Source: Bidens hawaiensis
Lineage: Eukaryota; Streptophyta; Magnoliopsida; Asterales; Asteraceae
Reading direction: 5' to 3'
DNA: 64,000 nt
Assembly: GCA_021521415.1 (NCBI GenBank)
Contig: JAIQDT010010073.1
Coordinates: 1-64,000 of the forward strand
The notes under the pieces were generated by a model that made no database searches, was not told where the DNA came from, and was given only the letters and a program-made list of their open reading frames with translations. The position numbers and the translations under genes were made by a program. Below are positions 1-11,318 of the stretch, one piece after another (the first letter of the stretch is position 1; each line of letters begins with the position of its first letter).

Positions 1-1228
1 AAATTGCAGCTTGAAATTGGGGATTTGGGTTTTGTAAAAGCTGTTTCAATTGGGAATCTGGGATATTAATCAATTCGTTTTCTGGGTTATATATAGAATG
101 AGATAATGAAGACAATTTAGCTACTGCATTACGATTGCAGCAGCTAATTGGATAATTGAAGAACGGTTTGATGATCCGTGTAGTCATTTTGGGGGTTAGG
201 GTTTTTAATTGGAAACCTGTGTTTCAGTTTTTATAGGTTCAAAGTGAAGTTAGTTTCATAAATGGTCCATCAACTATATATTACTATACACTTTTTGTTA
301 CAACACCACACCGCTAAACTTTTAAAACACCGTGGCTTTAGATACTAAACTTTATCAACACTCTCTACTTTCGTCCATAACACCAAACATTCAGAAACCT
401 CATAATATATCTATATGTGTATGTGTGAGGGAGTGACCCATGGGAGCTCCGCTTATCGGTATGCAACCACAAACATACGTCCATAAACTTTCCTCCACAA
501 CAGTGAGTCCATCCCACCCCTCGTCCGCCTTCAAGCCACATCAGTCGGACCTCGGGTTCCGGTGCTCGTTATGGATGCTCTCGTTATTAGTTATGTGTAT
601 GTAAATTTTTACAAAATTGTTGTCCACGTATTCATTTCAACAACCAATATGTTTAAAGAGCTATATGGTATTTGGAGTTTTGGACAATACATTTCTTATG
701 AACACACTTATGGTTGTTTATGGTTCAGTTTAAAGCCATGTAACCACCCAAATTGGTCATTACTTTGGTTTCACGGTGGTTTTGTTTTAACATTCGGCCG
801 GTTGGTTTCAAGAATTTTTAACCACGACGACCGGTTTGGTTATAGGTTTTTTTCTTAAAAAAAATTGGTCGTATGACATCGAACCGGACCGGACCGTAAG
901 ACATGGTTATTCCATATTTTTGTTTTTCATTTTTTGTGTTACATATATTTATTTATTAACAATTATCATAATTATTATTATCGGTACAAATTAAAAGAGG
1001 ATTTTGGTGCTGCAATGGCTCTCATTGGTCCAAGTGGCGGAACCTTATTAGATCACACTCATTTTGGTCTTTTTTTTTCTTTTTTTAGTTCAGGTACCGT
1101 AAAGAACGTAACCGGAATTGACCGAATTCACATAGACTCACCATTTTAAGGCCCAGACCGATGACTCTCAGGTTTTACCAACGCCTGAGTTTTACGTACC
1201 GACCGACATCACTCCATTCGCCCACACC

Positions 1229-1278
<50 letters not shown>

Positions 1279-1787
1279 TTAGTTCCGATACTGTAACGAA
1301 CGTAACTGAAACCAACATAATTCGCTTCGAATCACCTCCTCAATGCTCGGGACTGACAACACTTGGTTGTGTGCATACTTCGATTGAGCGTATAGACCGT
1401 ACACTAGGGTTGCACACATACATTGGTGAGCGCATACTATAGATGAGAAAATAGTTGTGATTTTACAGTTTGACATGTGAACTTTGCATATATTAGCCTA
1501 TAGATGGTAGTTGTGAGTTCTAATTTTACATCTTTTAGGCCGATGCATACTTAGCATAGTATGTGATAGTAAGACGTGTTTTTAAAGTAAAAAAAGGCTG
1601 TTAATATAAATAAATGTATTTTGAAAGATAGATAAAGTGATAGTTTAGTGATAATAAAAATGGTAACATTATTTATACTTTATAGTACAATGTCAAAGTA
1701 TGATATATCCTTTCAGAGACGGATTTGATTGTGGATGTCACATAGCTTCTCCTTCAAGGAGTCTAAGATAGGCGATTATATAAAGCC
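1..1787. other. Intergenic DNA, no supportable gene
   Basis: AT-rich sequence with only short, low-complexity open frames that look like chance. It contains stretches rich in AACCGG/CCGGTT near 780-900 that resemble MITE debris, and two diverged copies of a segment (about 1085-1150 and 1279-1340) sharing a run like GTAACGAACGTAAC. The first 240 bases are free of obvious repeats and could be leader or promoter DNA of a gene to the left, but nothing proves it. Confidence 0.5.
1232..1274. repeat. (TA)n microsatellite
   Basis: Uninterrupted alternating TA for about 43 bases, lying between the two diverged copies of the GTAACGAACGTAAC-type segment. Confidence 0.95.
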
Positions 1788-2269
1788 TTTAAAAACCGGT
1801 TCAAACCGGTAGCATGCCGGTATTTTGAGTCCGGTATTTTTGACCCGGTTTGCTAAAACATCGTATCGGCGGTTTTTGTCTAAAATACCGGTTTTTACCG
1901 GCAAACCGGTTTTAAGCCCAAGAAATTTTTTATATTTGCGACCCATATTATTTCAAAATTACTTTTAACCCAACAATTAACATTCAAACGTGTAAACTAT
2001 AGGACTATTTTTATGAAATTGAGTATTTTTGCATTATTTTTTTAGTATGGATTAACTTTTGAATTATTTTTTGTAATATGAATCATTTAGTTTTGGGTTA
2101 TCTTTGGAATGAAGTTACATTTATAGAAAATTATAAAGTAACAGTGGCGGATCTAGACTCGAAACCGAGCCGGAGCGCTCAATTTTTTTTCCCAATATTT
2201 AATACAATGTTAACGAAACAAATATAAAGAACACGACAACAAATAAATTTAAAGCTAGTAAAGCCTCCA

Positions 2270-2735
2270 CTAACAAAAAACCTCTCTTCCACCTTGATTA
2301 CCAACACTTCCATTAAACAAGAAACAACATAAACAATACGCTTTTTCTTGTTTAGTGCTATACTCCAACCAATCATATTTATCAAACCATTTGACATTAA
2401 AACGTCTCCGGCCACTAGAATAATTTGACCATTTAAAGTTATGACCTCGTGGTTGAAAAGCTTTTTTAACAAGATATGTTCTTCTTACGTCATCTATTTG
2501 ATTATGATGATAACTAGTAATAGGTAGTCTATCGGCGGGATCCGAAGGAAGATCATCCAAATTGATTTTTGAACGTATTGAAGGACTTGAACTTGGACAG
2601 ATATCTTCATTTTCTTGCAAATCATCAACTATATTTGAACATGAAGTTGGAATATTTAAACTTGGTGAAGATGAACCAATGTCATGGTTTTCTTTTCTTT
2701 GACGTTTAAAGGTTGCTAATAAGAGCTTGTTTACT
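2270..2735 (-). pseudogene. hAT transposase N-terminal remnant (TTF-type zinc finger)
   Basis: Minus-strand translation gives a Ser-rich leader, then a segment with DLPSDPADRLPITSY and KAFQPRGHNFKW, and ends near KAYCLCCFLF. This matches the start of plant TTF-zinc-finger/ZMYM1-like hAT transposases, in which the Cys residues near CLCCFLF belong to the zinc finger. Only about 140 of roughly 700-800 residues usual for the family remain. The start region near 2730 is frameshifted relative to the downstream frame, and the catalytic and dimerisation domains are absent. The fragment reads toward the left inverted repeat, so it is the deleted remnant of the parental transposase gene. Confidence 0.75.
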
Positions 2736-3070
2736 CATCTTCAAAGATTCAAAGTTTCTAAACAAAATTTGAAACAAAAACCTAATATCAATAATCAATA
2801 TTCAATAACCAATATCAATAATCAATAACCAATAACCAATAATCAATAACCTAACAAAAACCTAAACAAAAACCAAACCTATTCAATTCCACATGCCATA
2901 TTAAATATAATTATTCTAACAATCTAACATAAACCATCAACACCGACAACCCCACAAAAATAGCCTTAAATATAAAATATCAAACTTAGCCTCATTTAGT
3001 TATCTGCATAATTAGTCTCCTTTTCATCATACCTTTACCACACTTATTTCAAGTGCTCTGCAAGACTGCA

Positions 3071-3222
3071 ATGGCTCTTAAATTGCACGGGACCGTCGGT
3101 TCACCGGCTACCTTTCGTGCTTTGGCTGTTCTCTACGAGAAGGATCTACACGTCGACTTTGTTCCTGTCAATTTGGTGGCTGGCTCTGCTGCGCTGCTAC
3201 AGGGGAGGTGGAAGGAAGACTA
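3071..3222 (+). pseudogene. Phi-class glutathione S-transferase 5' fragment (captured)
   Basis: From ATG at 3071 the translation begins MALKLHGTVGSPATFRAL and continues with a segment like LYEKDLHVDFVPVNL. This is the N-terminal thioredoxin-fold start of plant phi-class GSTs: first beta strand, the Ser that activates glutathione, and the first helix. Homology stops after about 35 residues, just after VNLVAG, where a GST would continue into the glutathione-binding loop. The following 20 codons are unrelated. A TATAAAATA-like box about 100 bp upstream suggests promoter and leader came along. It lies inside the hAT ends and is therefore a captured gene piece, not a functional enzyme. Confidence 0.75.
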
Positions 3223-3584
3223 CGTATGCTTTTTTTTTTTAGGTTGTGAAAGGTGGGTTAATGGGTTGGTTGGGTTGGGTTAATGGGTTTTGTTTGTTTG
3301 GGCTTTATCTTTTTATTGGGTTTAAAACATATATTAGTTGGGCTTAAAATCTTAGCTGGAACGTTATTTTTTTCAGCCGAAACGAAACACGAAAATCAAC
3401 TAAATTTTTTTTTTACACTACCCGTAAAAATTTGAGCCGTAGCGGAGGCTACGGCTCGGCAATAGGTAAGTCCGCCACTGTAAGGTAAACTATTTAACCG
3501 GTTGAACCTCCCGGTATAACCCGGTTCAACCGCTTGTACCAATTTTTGACTCAATCCGGTAAAAGTAAAATACCGGTTTTTAAA

Positions 3585-4149
3585 ATATTAATAAAGGGGT
3601 TGTATTGATAGGGTGGCACTTTTGTGGCTTGCAACGATTGTATACAAACTGACTGATAGTTGGTTTAATGACGATCATTCTTGATAGTTTACGATAGTTG
3701 CAAACTTAGACTTCATAATTGTTTTACCTTTCACAATTAATGAAAACTTAACAATGACAATGTGACAGTTGACAATTGTATACCTATGTGAAATACATGT
3801 TAATGTTTTGTTAAGCTATACGATAGTGTTAAAAATTTATGTTCGCTAAATTCTGTTTTATAATAAAAGCTAGAACCCACTTAGCAACACTGCCTTTTAG
3901 TATGCACTTCAAGTAAAGTGTAGGTCCGTTGGAGGATGTTTGGGTTTGGCAGACATGGAAGGAGCCTACTTATCTAAGACCGGCATCCCATTATGTTTAT
4001 TATTTTATGATAGTTTATTTTAATTAAGGGTCCTTGATCCATTGTAGGCAAGTTATGCGTAAACACGTATTTTTTGATACATTATACGATGGTTATTAAA
4101 GTTTAAGAACTATGTTACATGTGTAAACCCAATCGCCATGACTCCATGG
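3585..4149. other. Intergenic DNA, nothing recognised
   Basis: AT-rich, no coding signal, no terminal repeats recognised. Confidence 0.5.
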
Positions 4150-4663
4150 TTTTTTTGGCATTACAAATGGATATTGAACAATGTTGTTTATTAGCTATTA
4201 ATCATGAAGGAGATTTATTGGCTTGTTTGGAAGGTTGCATGATCCTAAGCAAACTTTTAAGGATGCTTGAACTAAAACGTTTGCTCAAGACATATAAAGG
4301 CTATTGGAGGACATGAAAGACTCACACCAAGATCTATTGCTCATCGTGTCATTGCTATTTTAAACTATAAGAGATTCATGGTGTGTTCATAATGACTATT
4401 TGATCTTCAAAGTTTACACCAAAGACTTCCAAAGTAGATAGATACGACATCGAGGAGTTACAATCAATGGTGTACTGTTGGTTGGATGAGCATTTTGCAA
4501 CAGTTTTAAAAGGGTATGGAATCGTCATGTTCCTGCATGTACTATTGCATACAATCTCTATAATAATTTAAAATTTCAGTTGATGTGTTTAGTGAAGGAT
4601 AAATGAGTGAATGATATTATACGCTTGAAATAACTTTATATTTTTTAGGAAGAATGATTATAC

Positions 4664-4665
<2 letters not shown>
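4150..4665. repeat. Diverged dispersed repeat, copy 1
   Basis: Aligns by eye with 35010-35530 in the same orientation over about 500 bp, with runs such as AGATTCATGGTGTGTT and GGGTATGGAATCGTCATG in both. Many indels and stops in all frames of both copies indicate an old, non-coding repeat or a shared pseudogene. I do not recognise a protein. Confidence 0.7.

Positions 4666-4667
<2 letters not shown>

Positions 4668-4704
<37 letters not shown>
4668..4704. repeat. (GA)n microsatellite
   Basis: Uninterrupted GA dinucleotides over about 37 bases directly after the dispersed repeat. Confidence 0.95.
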
Positions 4705-4707
<3 letters not shown>

Positions 4708-5319
4708 TGTGGGGTACAAAGTTAGTATATACAAATTTTTAGAGATGATGATGGATATGTTGCTGTGTGTGTAAACAGAGATCGAGGAGGCCGTGGTGCA
4801 ATGGTGCTTCCCAAAAAGGTGGAGATGGAGAAGGAATTGTTTTAAAATAATTGTTTATAATTATAGTTCATTTTAATTTTCTCATTTTATTTGTTTTTTT
4901 TCCTTTTTATTGGTTTATTTAGTTTACTATATATATATATATATATAAATTTTAATAAAAGGCTTTATTTATTTTGTTTTAAAAATTTATAATTTATGTT
5001 TTATTAAAAAGTAAAATTATTCATTTTTGCGTTTTTAAAATTAAAAAAAAAATAAGTTATAGGGTAGTTGAGTGGAGTGTTGCCTATTGTTTAAGGGTTT
5101 ACAGTAATATATGAGTTAAATGACACATCGTTATAAAATTGGTGGGGAATGAGATACCATTAGTGACCACCCCTCTAGCCCTTTATATATGTATAGGTTT
5201 ATGGATTTTAATAATTCCTATTGACTGATAATAATCTACATTCATTTTATCATAACTGACGGTCCTAATTTAAAGCCCCCCCCCCCCCAAATGGTCCCCG
5301 TTAAAAATGAAAGTATATT
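4705..5319. other. Intergenic DNA with short low-complexity tracts
   Basis: AT-rich, with a short (TA)n at about 4929-4946 and a run of about 13 C near 5276-5288, just before the inverted RNase H fragment. No gene seen. Confidence 0.6.
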
Positions 5320-5803
5320 TGCTACTTATTGCTTTTAACATGCTCAGTTACAAATTCTACAAAGATGACAAGAAATCAACTTCGGGGTACATTTATATGT
5401 TGGCAGGCGGGCCAATTTCATGGAGGAGCCATAAGAAACAGTTGACAACAACCTCCTCAATGATGGCGGAATACGTTGCAGTATACAATGTAACTTGCCA
5501 TGAGATGTTACTAAGAAACCTCATTACTGGACTCAAGTTGTTAACTCCATATCACGACTGTTGAATATTTACTGTAACAACTCAGCTGCTGTGAGTTTCT
5601 CGAACAGTAACAGTTCGAGCGGAGCTGGTTTGTACCTTGATACAAAGTAGTTGTTCGTACGTGAACGAGTAGAGGAAAATAGTATTTGTATCGATTACAT
5701 TAGCACAAAAGATATGCTTGCGAATCCGATGACTAAAGGTCTGCCACTCAAAACTTTCCAAGAACTAGTAACAAGGATGGGTTTTAGTAAAGACTTTTTA
5801 TAA
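5320..5803 (+). pseudogene. Ty1/copia RNase H fragment, inverted relative to its element
   Basis: Plus-strand translation contains DDKKSTSGYIYMLAGG, SSMMAEYVAVYNVTCHEMLL and, after a frameshift near 5563, NSNSSSGAGLYLDTK and STKDMLANPMTKGLP. This is the RNase H domain that ends copia polyproteins. It carries one in-frame stop after LYLDTK. The reverse transcriptase of the neighbouring element lies on the opposite strand and stops at about 5954, so this piece points toward its own partner instead of following it. The simplest reading is an inversion of the 3' end of the same element; a second fragment of a related element is the alternative. Confidence 0.82.
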
Positions 5804-5953
5804 TAGCATGTCAAGTGTGCATTAATTATCAATGTAATTTCCTTAAATTTTTATTTTGTCTATAATAAAGTATGTGTGCCCTTAATGAATATAGAAAAAA
5901 ATTGTACAAATTAAGTATTGTACATTAAGGGTTTTGTTTCAGTCATTTAGGTC

Positions 5954-6760
5954 TCAACCTCCGTTTTTGGACATTGAAAAGAACAAAAAAAAATCTCTTT
6001 TAACTACTGAAGCTATTGGTGGAGAGTAATGTTGCATCTTGTATCGTGTAAGAACACGATCAATATAAGCCTTTTGCGACAATCCTAATATCCTATTGGC
6101 TCGATCTTTGTGTATTTTGATGCCTATTACGCAAGAAGCTTCTCTGAGATCTTTCATGTCAAAATTATGCGAAAGTAATCACTTTGACTCATGCAACAAA
6201 TCTAGACTATTACTTGCCAAAAGGATATCATCCACATAAAGGACATGTACAACAAAGTTGCTCCCACTCATTTTGAGGTAGGTGAATTGATCCACTTGAT
6301 GTTTTATGAATCCTTGTTTCTTCATGACTTCATCAAATTTTAAGTACATTGTCGTGATGCCTGTTTTAGCCCATAAATGGATTTCTTAAACTTACAGACT
6401 AAGTGTTCTTTACCTTCAGTTTTAAAGCCTTTAGGTTGAGTCATGAACACATCCTCATGTAAGTCACGCGGGTTTGACATCCATTTGATGTATCTCTAAG
6501 TCAAATTGAGCTACTAATGCCATAACGATTCTTAAGGAATCCTTCCGTGATACAGGTGAGAAGGTTTCTTGATAATCAATTCCCTTCTTTTGAGTATAGC
6601 CTTTAGCAACCAATCTTGCTTTATAGCGTTCGACATTTCCGTTTGGGTTTAATTTGGTTTTGTAAACCCATTTACATCCTACGGGTTTTACACCATTGGG
6701 TAATTCAACCAATTCCCAAATGTCATTCTATTTCATGGAATCAAGCTCATCAATCATAGC
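5954..6760 (-). pseudogene. Copia reverse transcriptase remnants
   Basis: Two conserved blocks survive. At 6464-6712 the minus strand encodes the RT start: CKWVYKTKLNPNGNVERYKA, then ARLVAKGYTQKKGIDYQETF and QMDVKPA. At 5954-6157 it encodes the RT end, MKDLREASCVIGIKIHKDRA and KAYIDRVLTRYKM. The roughly 300 bases between contain the GLKQA-like region and the palm region but with several stops and frame changes, so no active enzyme can be made. The left end marks the breakpoint with the inverted RNase H. Confidence 0.85.
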
Positions 6761-7321
6761 TTTATTCAATTTAGAAGATTGATCGCTGCTAATGGCTTCT
6801 TTATAGGAGGATCATCGTTACATTTCCCTATATCCATATCAACTTCATTAAGGTATGTTACATAATCATCAAAATTAGTCGGTCGTCTAGACCATGATGA
6901 CCTCCTTAGTTGATTATCGGGTTTCAACAGTTTCAATAGTCCTTAGCTGATTATCAGGTTCAACAGTTTCAGTAGTTGTCTCAAGGACTTGTTCTTGTGT
7001 GTTTAATATGCCTTCATTTACAGGGATATATGGAGTATTAAGTGGTGCAGTGTCATGTACAAGATGTGTAATAAGAGGTAAATTCGCAGAAGAGCCCACC
7101 CCCCTCCTCTTGCACTTCTTGGAAATCAAAGACTCGACTTATACTTCTCCCACTAACCTTAAAGTTCTCAAGAAATTCAGAATTACGAGTTTCTACGATG
7201 CGAATAACGTGGGAAGGTTAATAGAATCTAAATCCCTTTGAATGTTCGGGATATCCAATAAAGAAACAACTGACGGTCCTCATGTCAAGTTTCTTTTGAT
7301 GAAGATTATAAAGCTTTAGCT
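6761..7321 (-). pseudogene. Copia integrase-RT linker, degenerate
   Basis: Minus-strand frames contain a relic of the conserved block after integrase (GYPEHSKGFRFY near 7230) followed by RIVETRNSEFLENF and an acidic/Thr-rich spacer. At least two stops and one frameshift break it. It joins the integrase at 7322 to the reverse transcriptase below 6760. Confidence 0.6.
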
Positions 7322-7927
7322 TCAGCAAGACAACCCCATACTTTCAGATAGTTTAAGCTTGGTTTCCTTCCTGTCCAAATCTCGTATGGAGTTAAAAGGG
7401 ACAGACTTATAATGAACACTATTCAATATATGAGTTGCCGTATTTAAAGCCTCAGTCCATAAAAAATCAGGAAGATCTGAGTTTGCTAACATACTTCTTA
7501 CCATATCCTCAAGGGTTATATTTCTTCTCTCAGCAACACCGTTCTGCTGAGCAGCACCCGACATGGTAAATTGGTTCACGGTCACATTTTCTTTACAAAA
7601 GTCAAAGAAAGGACCAGGAGCTTGACCTATGTCTGGGCGTCGACCATCAAACTTACCTTCTCTATCTGACCTGACTACCTTTATCTTAAGGTTAAGCTGA
7701 TTTTCAACCTCAACCTTAAAGATTTTAAACATGTCAAGTGCTTCAAATTTCTCTTTGATTAAATACAAGTACATGTAACGAGAGTAATCATCTATGAAAG
7801 TTATGAAAGACATACAACCAGTTATGCCAGGAGAGAAAGGGCCACGAATATCAGTGTGTATGAGTTCTAAAAGTCTTGAACTCATAGTGGTACCTTTCTT
7901 ATTCTTTTTTGTCTTTTTTCCTTGCAT
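7322..7927 (-). pseudogene. Copia integrase core
   Basis: Minus-strand translation shows LELIHTDIRGPFSPG (first catalytic Asp), FITFIDDYSRYMYLYLIKEK, VRSDREGKFDG (second Asp) and GAAQQNGVAERRNITLEDM (the catalytic Glu in AERRN). This is the DDE integrase of Ty1/copia polyproteins. The frame starts at an internal Met and overlaps the preceding protease frame by a frameshift near 7900-7930. The canonical block after the second Asp carries a changed, proline-rich stretch. Confidence 0.85.
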
Positions 7928-8620
7928 ACAAATTTAACACATTTTCAAAATCGGAGAAATCAAGATTTGGTAATACTTCATCCTTTACGAGTCTTAACAT
8001 TCGATCACATGAAATGTGACCTAAACGTTGATGCCACAACATGGATGATGTTTCCAAATCTTGTTTTTGTTTATTAGTGTTTTCATTCACATTATATGAT
8101 AAAAATGATTTTGAAAATTGATCATCTAGTTCTAACTTATAGAGACTTCCTTCTAGAGAACCACAACCAATGACATGAGAGTTTAAAGTAATAATGACTT
8201 TGCCATTTCTATGCAAAACATTATAACCGTCATAATCCAACTTTGGTATCGATACTAAATTCCAAGTTATTCTTTGTGCATACAAAGTATCAAAAATTGT
8301 AATACAATGACAAGTTTTCATTATTAATTGCATGGTACCAACAACTTCAACATTTAATTCGTCACCATCTCCCACTCTAATTGTCTTTTGGTTTCTTTCT
8401 AGCCTCCTGATTGTAAGGAATCCATGTATAGAGTTAGTAACATGAACCATAGAACCATAATCAACCCACCACGTGTTAATAGGAACATTAATATTAAAGG
8501 AATCAAATATCATAAATAGATGGTTACCCTTCTTAACTAGCCACTCCTTGAATTTAGGGCAATCTCGCTGCTTATGCCCCGTGTTACGGCAGAATTTGCA
8601 GCTAAGTTTTCCGGATGTGG
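7899..8620 (-). pseudogene. Copia Gag C-terminus, protease and pre-integrase
   Basis: Minus strand. At about 8530-8610 a zinc knuckle reads CKFCRNTGHKQRDC. It is followed in frame by NTWWVDYGSMVHVTNS, where copia proteases have a DSG or DTG active site, so the catalytic triad has Tyr in the middle (DYG). Further on, SSMLWHQRLGHISCDRML is the pre-integrase motif. The single frame runs about 204 codons after the first internal Met, then shifts into the integrase frame. The altered active site and the frameshift mark it as dead. Confidence 0.8.
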
Positions 8621-9385
8621 CTTTTGAGCTAGGGGTTGCACTTGTACTAGCTTTATGGACTTTGGAACTTTCCCCTTTGAAGTTTCCCTTCCTCTTTAAT
8701 ATTTTGGTAGTGGCGACATAAATAACATCTGGTTTTTTATAACTTCAAACGTTATTCCTCATGCACGCACATTGCTATCAACTCACTCATTGACCATTTA
8801 TCTCTCTGAGTGTTATAGTTAATTTTGAAAGCATCAAAGCGTGCTGGAAGAGAGGTCATAATGAAGTGTACTAGAAAACCATAACTGATTTCCATGTCTA
8901 AGCTCTAGAGTTTATTAGTCATGTCATTCATCATCATTATGTGTTCACGCACACCACTTACCACATTGTACTTTAAAGTAAGCATCTCCAAAATTAAGGT
9001 GCTCGCATGCGCTTTTGAAGATTATTTGAACTGTTCCTCCACCGAGTCTAGATAAGTTTTAGCATTTTCAGAATTAGTCATTGCTCCCCCGATAACAACT
9101 GAGATGGAATTCTTGATTACCATCAGACACATTCGGTTAGATCTTTCCCACCTTTCATACTCTTGTTTCTGTCATAATGTGCTTTCATCAGTAAGAGTAG
9201 CGGGAGCATCATGCCTCAGGGCATAATCAAGATCCAACATGCCAAGAATAAGTTTGACTGAGTCCCTCCATGAGGAAAAGGTTGCCCCAGTCAGAGCTTC
9301 AACTCCAAAATTTGGAGTGACAGTGGATGCTAGATTAATACATGCTAAAGTGGCATAGTTGAAGTGTGCTAAATAATTGGGTAAT
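8621..9385 (-). pseudogene. Copia Gag N-terminal and middle part
   Basis: Minus-strand translation gives a stretch with NFGVEALTGATFSSWRDSV, then KLILGMLDLDYALRHDAP and RWERSNRMCLMVIKNSIS, followed by YLDSVEEQFK. This is the N-terminal Gag layout of copia elements (substrate-binding W and LDLDLAL-like motif). An in-frame stop interrupts the segment after TDESTL, and more follow toward 8700. No clear initiator Met is visible near 9385. Confidence 0.75.
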
Positions 9386-10445
9386 CAAAATAAAACATAC
9401 ATAATTAATACGTTGAAGATAAAAAACCCATCATAACACCTAAATAATAGTTTCAACTAAAATTTTATTTGAACACTGGTTTCTTATTGGATTTGACCAA
9501 TATCCAAATATTATGAATGAAAAATAATGTTCTAAATGAAAGTTGGCTTCGCGTTGGCTATGACCGACGTTCAAGTATTATGAACAAATAATTGTATGGT
9601 TCTACTTGAATGTTGGCTTAGACCACCATTCAAGTATTATGAACATACGTAAAACAAGAAATCCGACACATAAATACACACATCACCGTTGGACAGAAGT
9701 GTATATTCATGCATGTTACGCCTATATATCACCAAACAACTAACCGTTGGGTTCATTATTTGACAATACACATTATATAAATTTTATGTTTAACTTACAT
9801 GAATGACTTTCCGTTGGTTTGATCATTCAAATAATTAAAGCTGATAGCTTATGTCATCGGTGATGCAAACAAAACTAACAACTTTAAATTAGTTTACCAT
9901 ACAGTAATCAAATTTAATTCATGGGATAATCAAGCAATAAAATATCACAGTAACATGTTATACAAGTTCATGCTAGTTAAATTTTTTTTTCTTGAGTCCG
10001 TAAAGTAATTTCTTAATTGAGTTTTGGTCCACACATTCAAAATTATAAGTGAAAAAAATTAATGTTAGTTAAGGCATGTAAAAGTCTAATAAAATGAGCC
10101 ATATGGAATAAAATAAGGCATAAGAAATTATTAGATGTATGTAAAATATTATGCATATAAAAATCAGCTTTCTATACGTAACAGTAGGCTCCAACATAAA
10201 TTAATATATGATTTGCGTTAATATAAAACTATCTCATCATATGACAATCTATATATGGCATCAAATATATGATTTAAAATAAGGCCACAAGGCCCACAAC
10301 AGTTAAGTTTTTCTAACACGAAGCATACTAGTTCGGCTACAAACAAGATTCATAATTTCAAGATTCATAAGCTTAAAAATCCGTGATAGATAAAATTTAT
10401 TTTAATGATTCATTTGATATAATCAACATTAGCTCTTATATCACA
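9386..10445 (-). other. Copia 5' leader with degenerate tandem units
   Basis: AT-rich untranslated leader between Gag and LTR. Between about 9460 and 9660 three diverged units of roughly 70-90 bp share GTTGGCTTAGACCA-like and TTCAAGTATTATGAA runs. A likely primer-binding site lies at its right edge: the complement reads TGTGATATAAGAGC next to the LTR, close to the initiator-tRNA-Met site TGGTATCAGAGC. Confidence 0.55.
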
Positions 10446-10824
10446 TGCTGATTATATTGTTAGAACATGGGCAATATTAAAAACCACGAACATGAAAACT
10501 CAATCATGAACATTATATAAATGAATTACTAACCATACTTACTTGTACGGATGATTATGTTTGAAGATGATGAAGCCATTTTACTAATCTTTCTTACTTC
10601 CCTTTAGATGCCTTAGTTTTAATGGAGGTTATATGTGTATGAGATTATTCAAGTGGTGTTTATAAATACACTCATGAAAGACATCAAAGGGCAAGGGTTT
10701 CTAAGTCTTTTCATATTATGTAATTATATCCATCACACCAATTTAATTAGGGACTATTTATGTCATTAGGTTAATTATAAAAATGATCTAGAAGGCTACA
10801 TTTATCATGAGATATATTCCAACA
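10446..10824 (-). repeat. Copia 5' LTR
   Basis: On the minus strand this starts TGTTGGAATATATC (10824 downward) and ends in CA at 10446, directly followed by the primer-binding-site-like sequence. Length is 379 bp. No second copy is present in the window, so the ends are inferred from the TG...CA borders and the adjacent site. Confidence 0.6.
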
Positions 10825-11318
10825 AGAACTAGTGAAAAATCTTCTTCTAAAATGTGTTCCACTTACAACTTCCAAGTGTCAGTCTTGAGAAGCCATAGCG
10901 GTTAGCTCGAGTGCCAAATGAAATCGTTAATCTTCCTACTAAAGGTGACTCATCATTCCAAAGTCCAAAATGTTTTTAAGACAAACAACATGAGATGCTC
11001 ATATAACTTATGTTCAGTTTGCATTAAGTGGAGGGGTTGCCGAATATGCGAATAGATGACCGAGTTAATAAATGATGTGCACAGGAGCTTACAACCACCA
11101 CCGTTGTTTACAATTACTAATCGAAAATGCAACAAGAACTATTATGCTAGTTTTGACAGATTATTAGCGAAAGCCAGTATCGTAATCATCGTCAACATCA
11201 TTATTGAATTTGTGTTCATCATGTTGAATGTGTGTAAACAAACCGAGCATATAATCGAATTCATGAATGAAAGGACACTTTATTACAATAATAATATCTT
11301 GGTGAGTACAATGGATAC
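10825..11318. other. Intergenic DNA, nothing recognised
   Basis: Short chance frames on both strands; no family recognised. Its last five bases, GATAC, are the target-site duplication of the LTR element that follows. Confidence 0.5.

Larger units (their letters stand above)
2142..3480. mobile_element. Non-autonomous hAT transposon carrying a GST fragment
   Basis: Terminal inverted repeats CAGTGGCGGA (2142-2151) and TCCGCCACTG (3471-3480) are perfect over 10 bp. The flanks are TAAAGTAA (2134-2141) and TAAGGTAA (3481-3488), an 8-bp target-site duplication with one mismatch, as expected for hAT. Inside are a minus-strand remnant of a TTF-zinc-finger hAT transposase and a plus-strand piece of a glutathione S-transferase gene. 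The same terminal and subterminal sequence recurs in the second element at 16528-17773, so this is a family. It cannot encode a full transposase. Confidence 0.88.
1788..3584. mobile_element. MITE-like element interrupted by hAT
   Basis: The left end reads TTTAAAAACCGGT at 1788-1800 and the right end is its perfect 13-bp inverse, ACCGGTTTTTAAA at 3572-3584. Both flanks inside are rich in CCGGT runs. Removing the hAT insertion at 2142-3480 leaves an element of about 450 bp without coding capacity. I could not find a clear target-site duplication, so the superfamily is open. Confidence 0.5.
5954..10824 (-). mobile_element. Decayed Ty1/copia retrotransposon
   Basis: Reading leftward on the minus strand the order is LTR (10446-10824), long leader, Gag, CCHC knuckle, protease, integrase, then reverse transcriptase broken into pieces. 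That PR-INT-RT order defines Ty1/copia. The RNase H lies inverted at 5320-5803 and no second LTR is seen on the left, so the element is truncated and rearranged. Frameshifts and stops occur in every domain. Confidence 0.85.

Noticed and set aside
3053..3283. Functional glutathione S-transferase gene
   Set aside because: Only about 35 residues of homology, then unrelated sequence; no glutathione-binding loop or C-terminal domain.
4119..4316. 65-codon frame in the dispersed repeat
   Set aside because: Not preserved in the second repeat copy at 35 kb and without motif.
10446..10824. A second LTR for the 5.9-10.8 kb copia element
   Set aside because: No matching copy was seen near 5.0-5.9 kb; the element is reported as truncated and rearranged.
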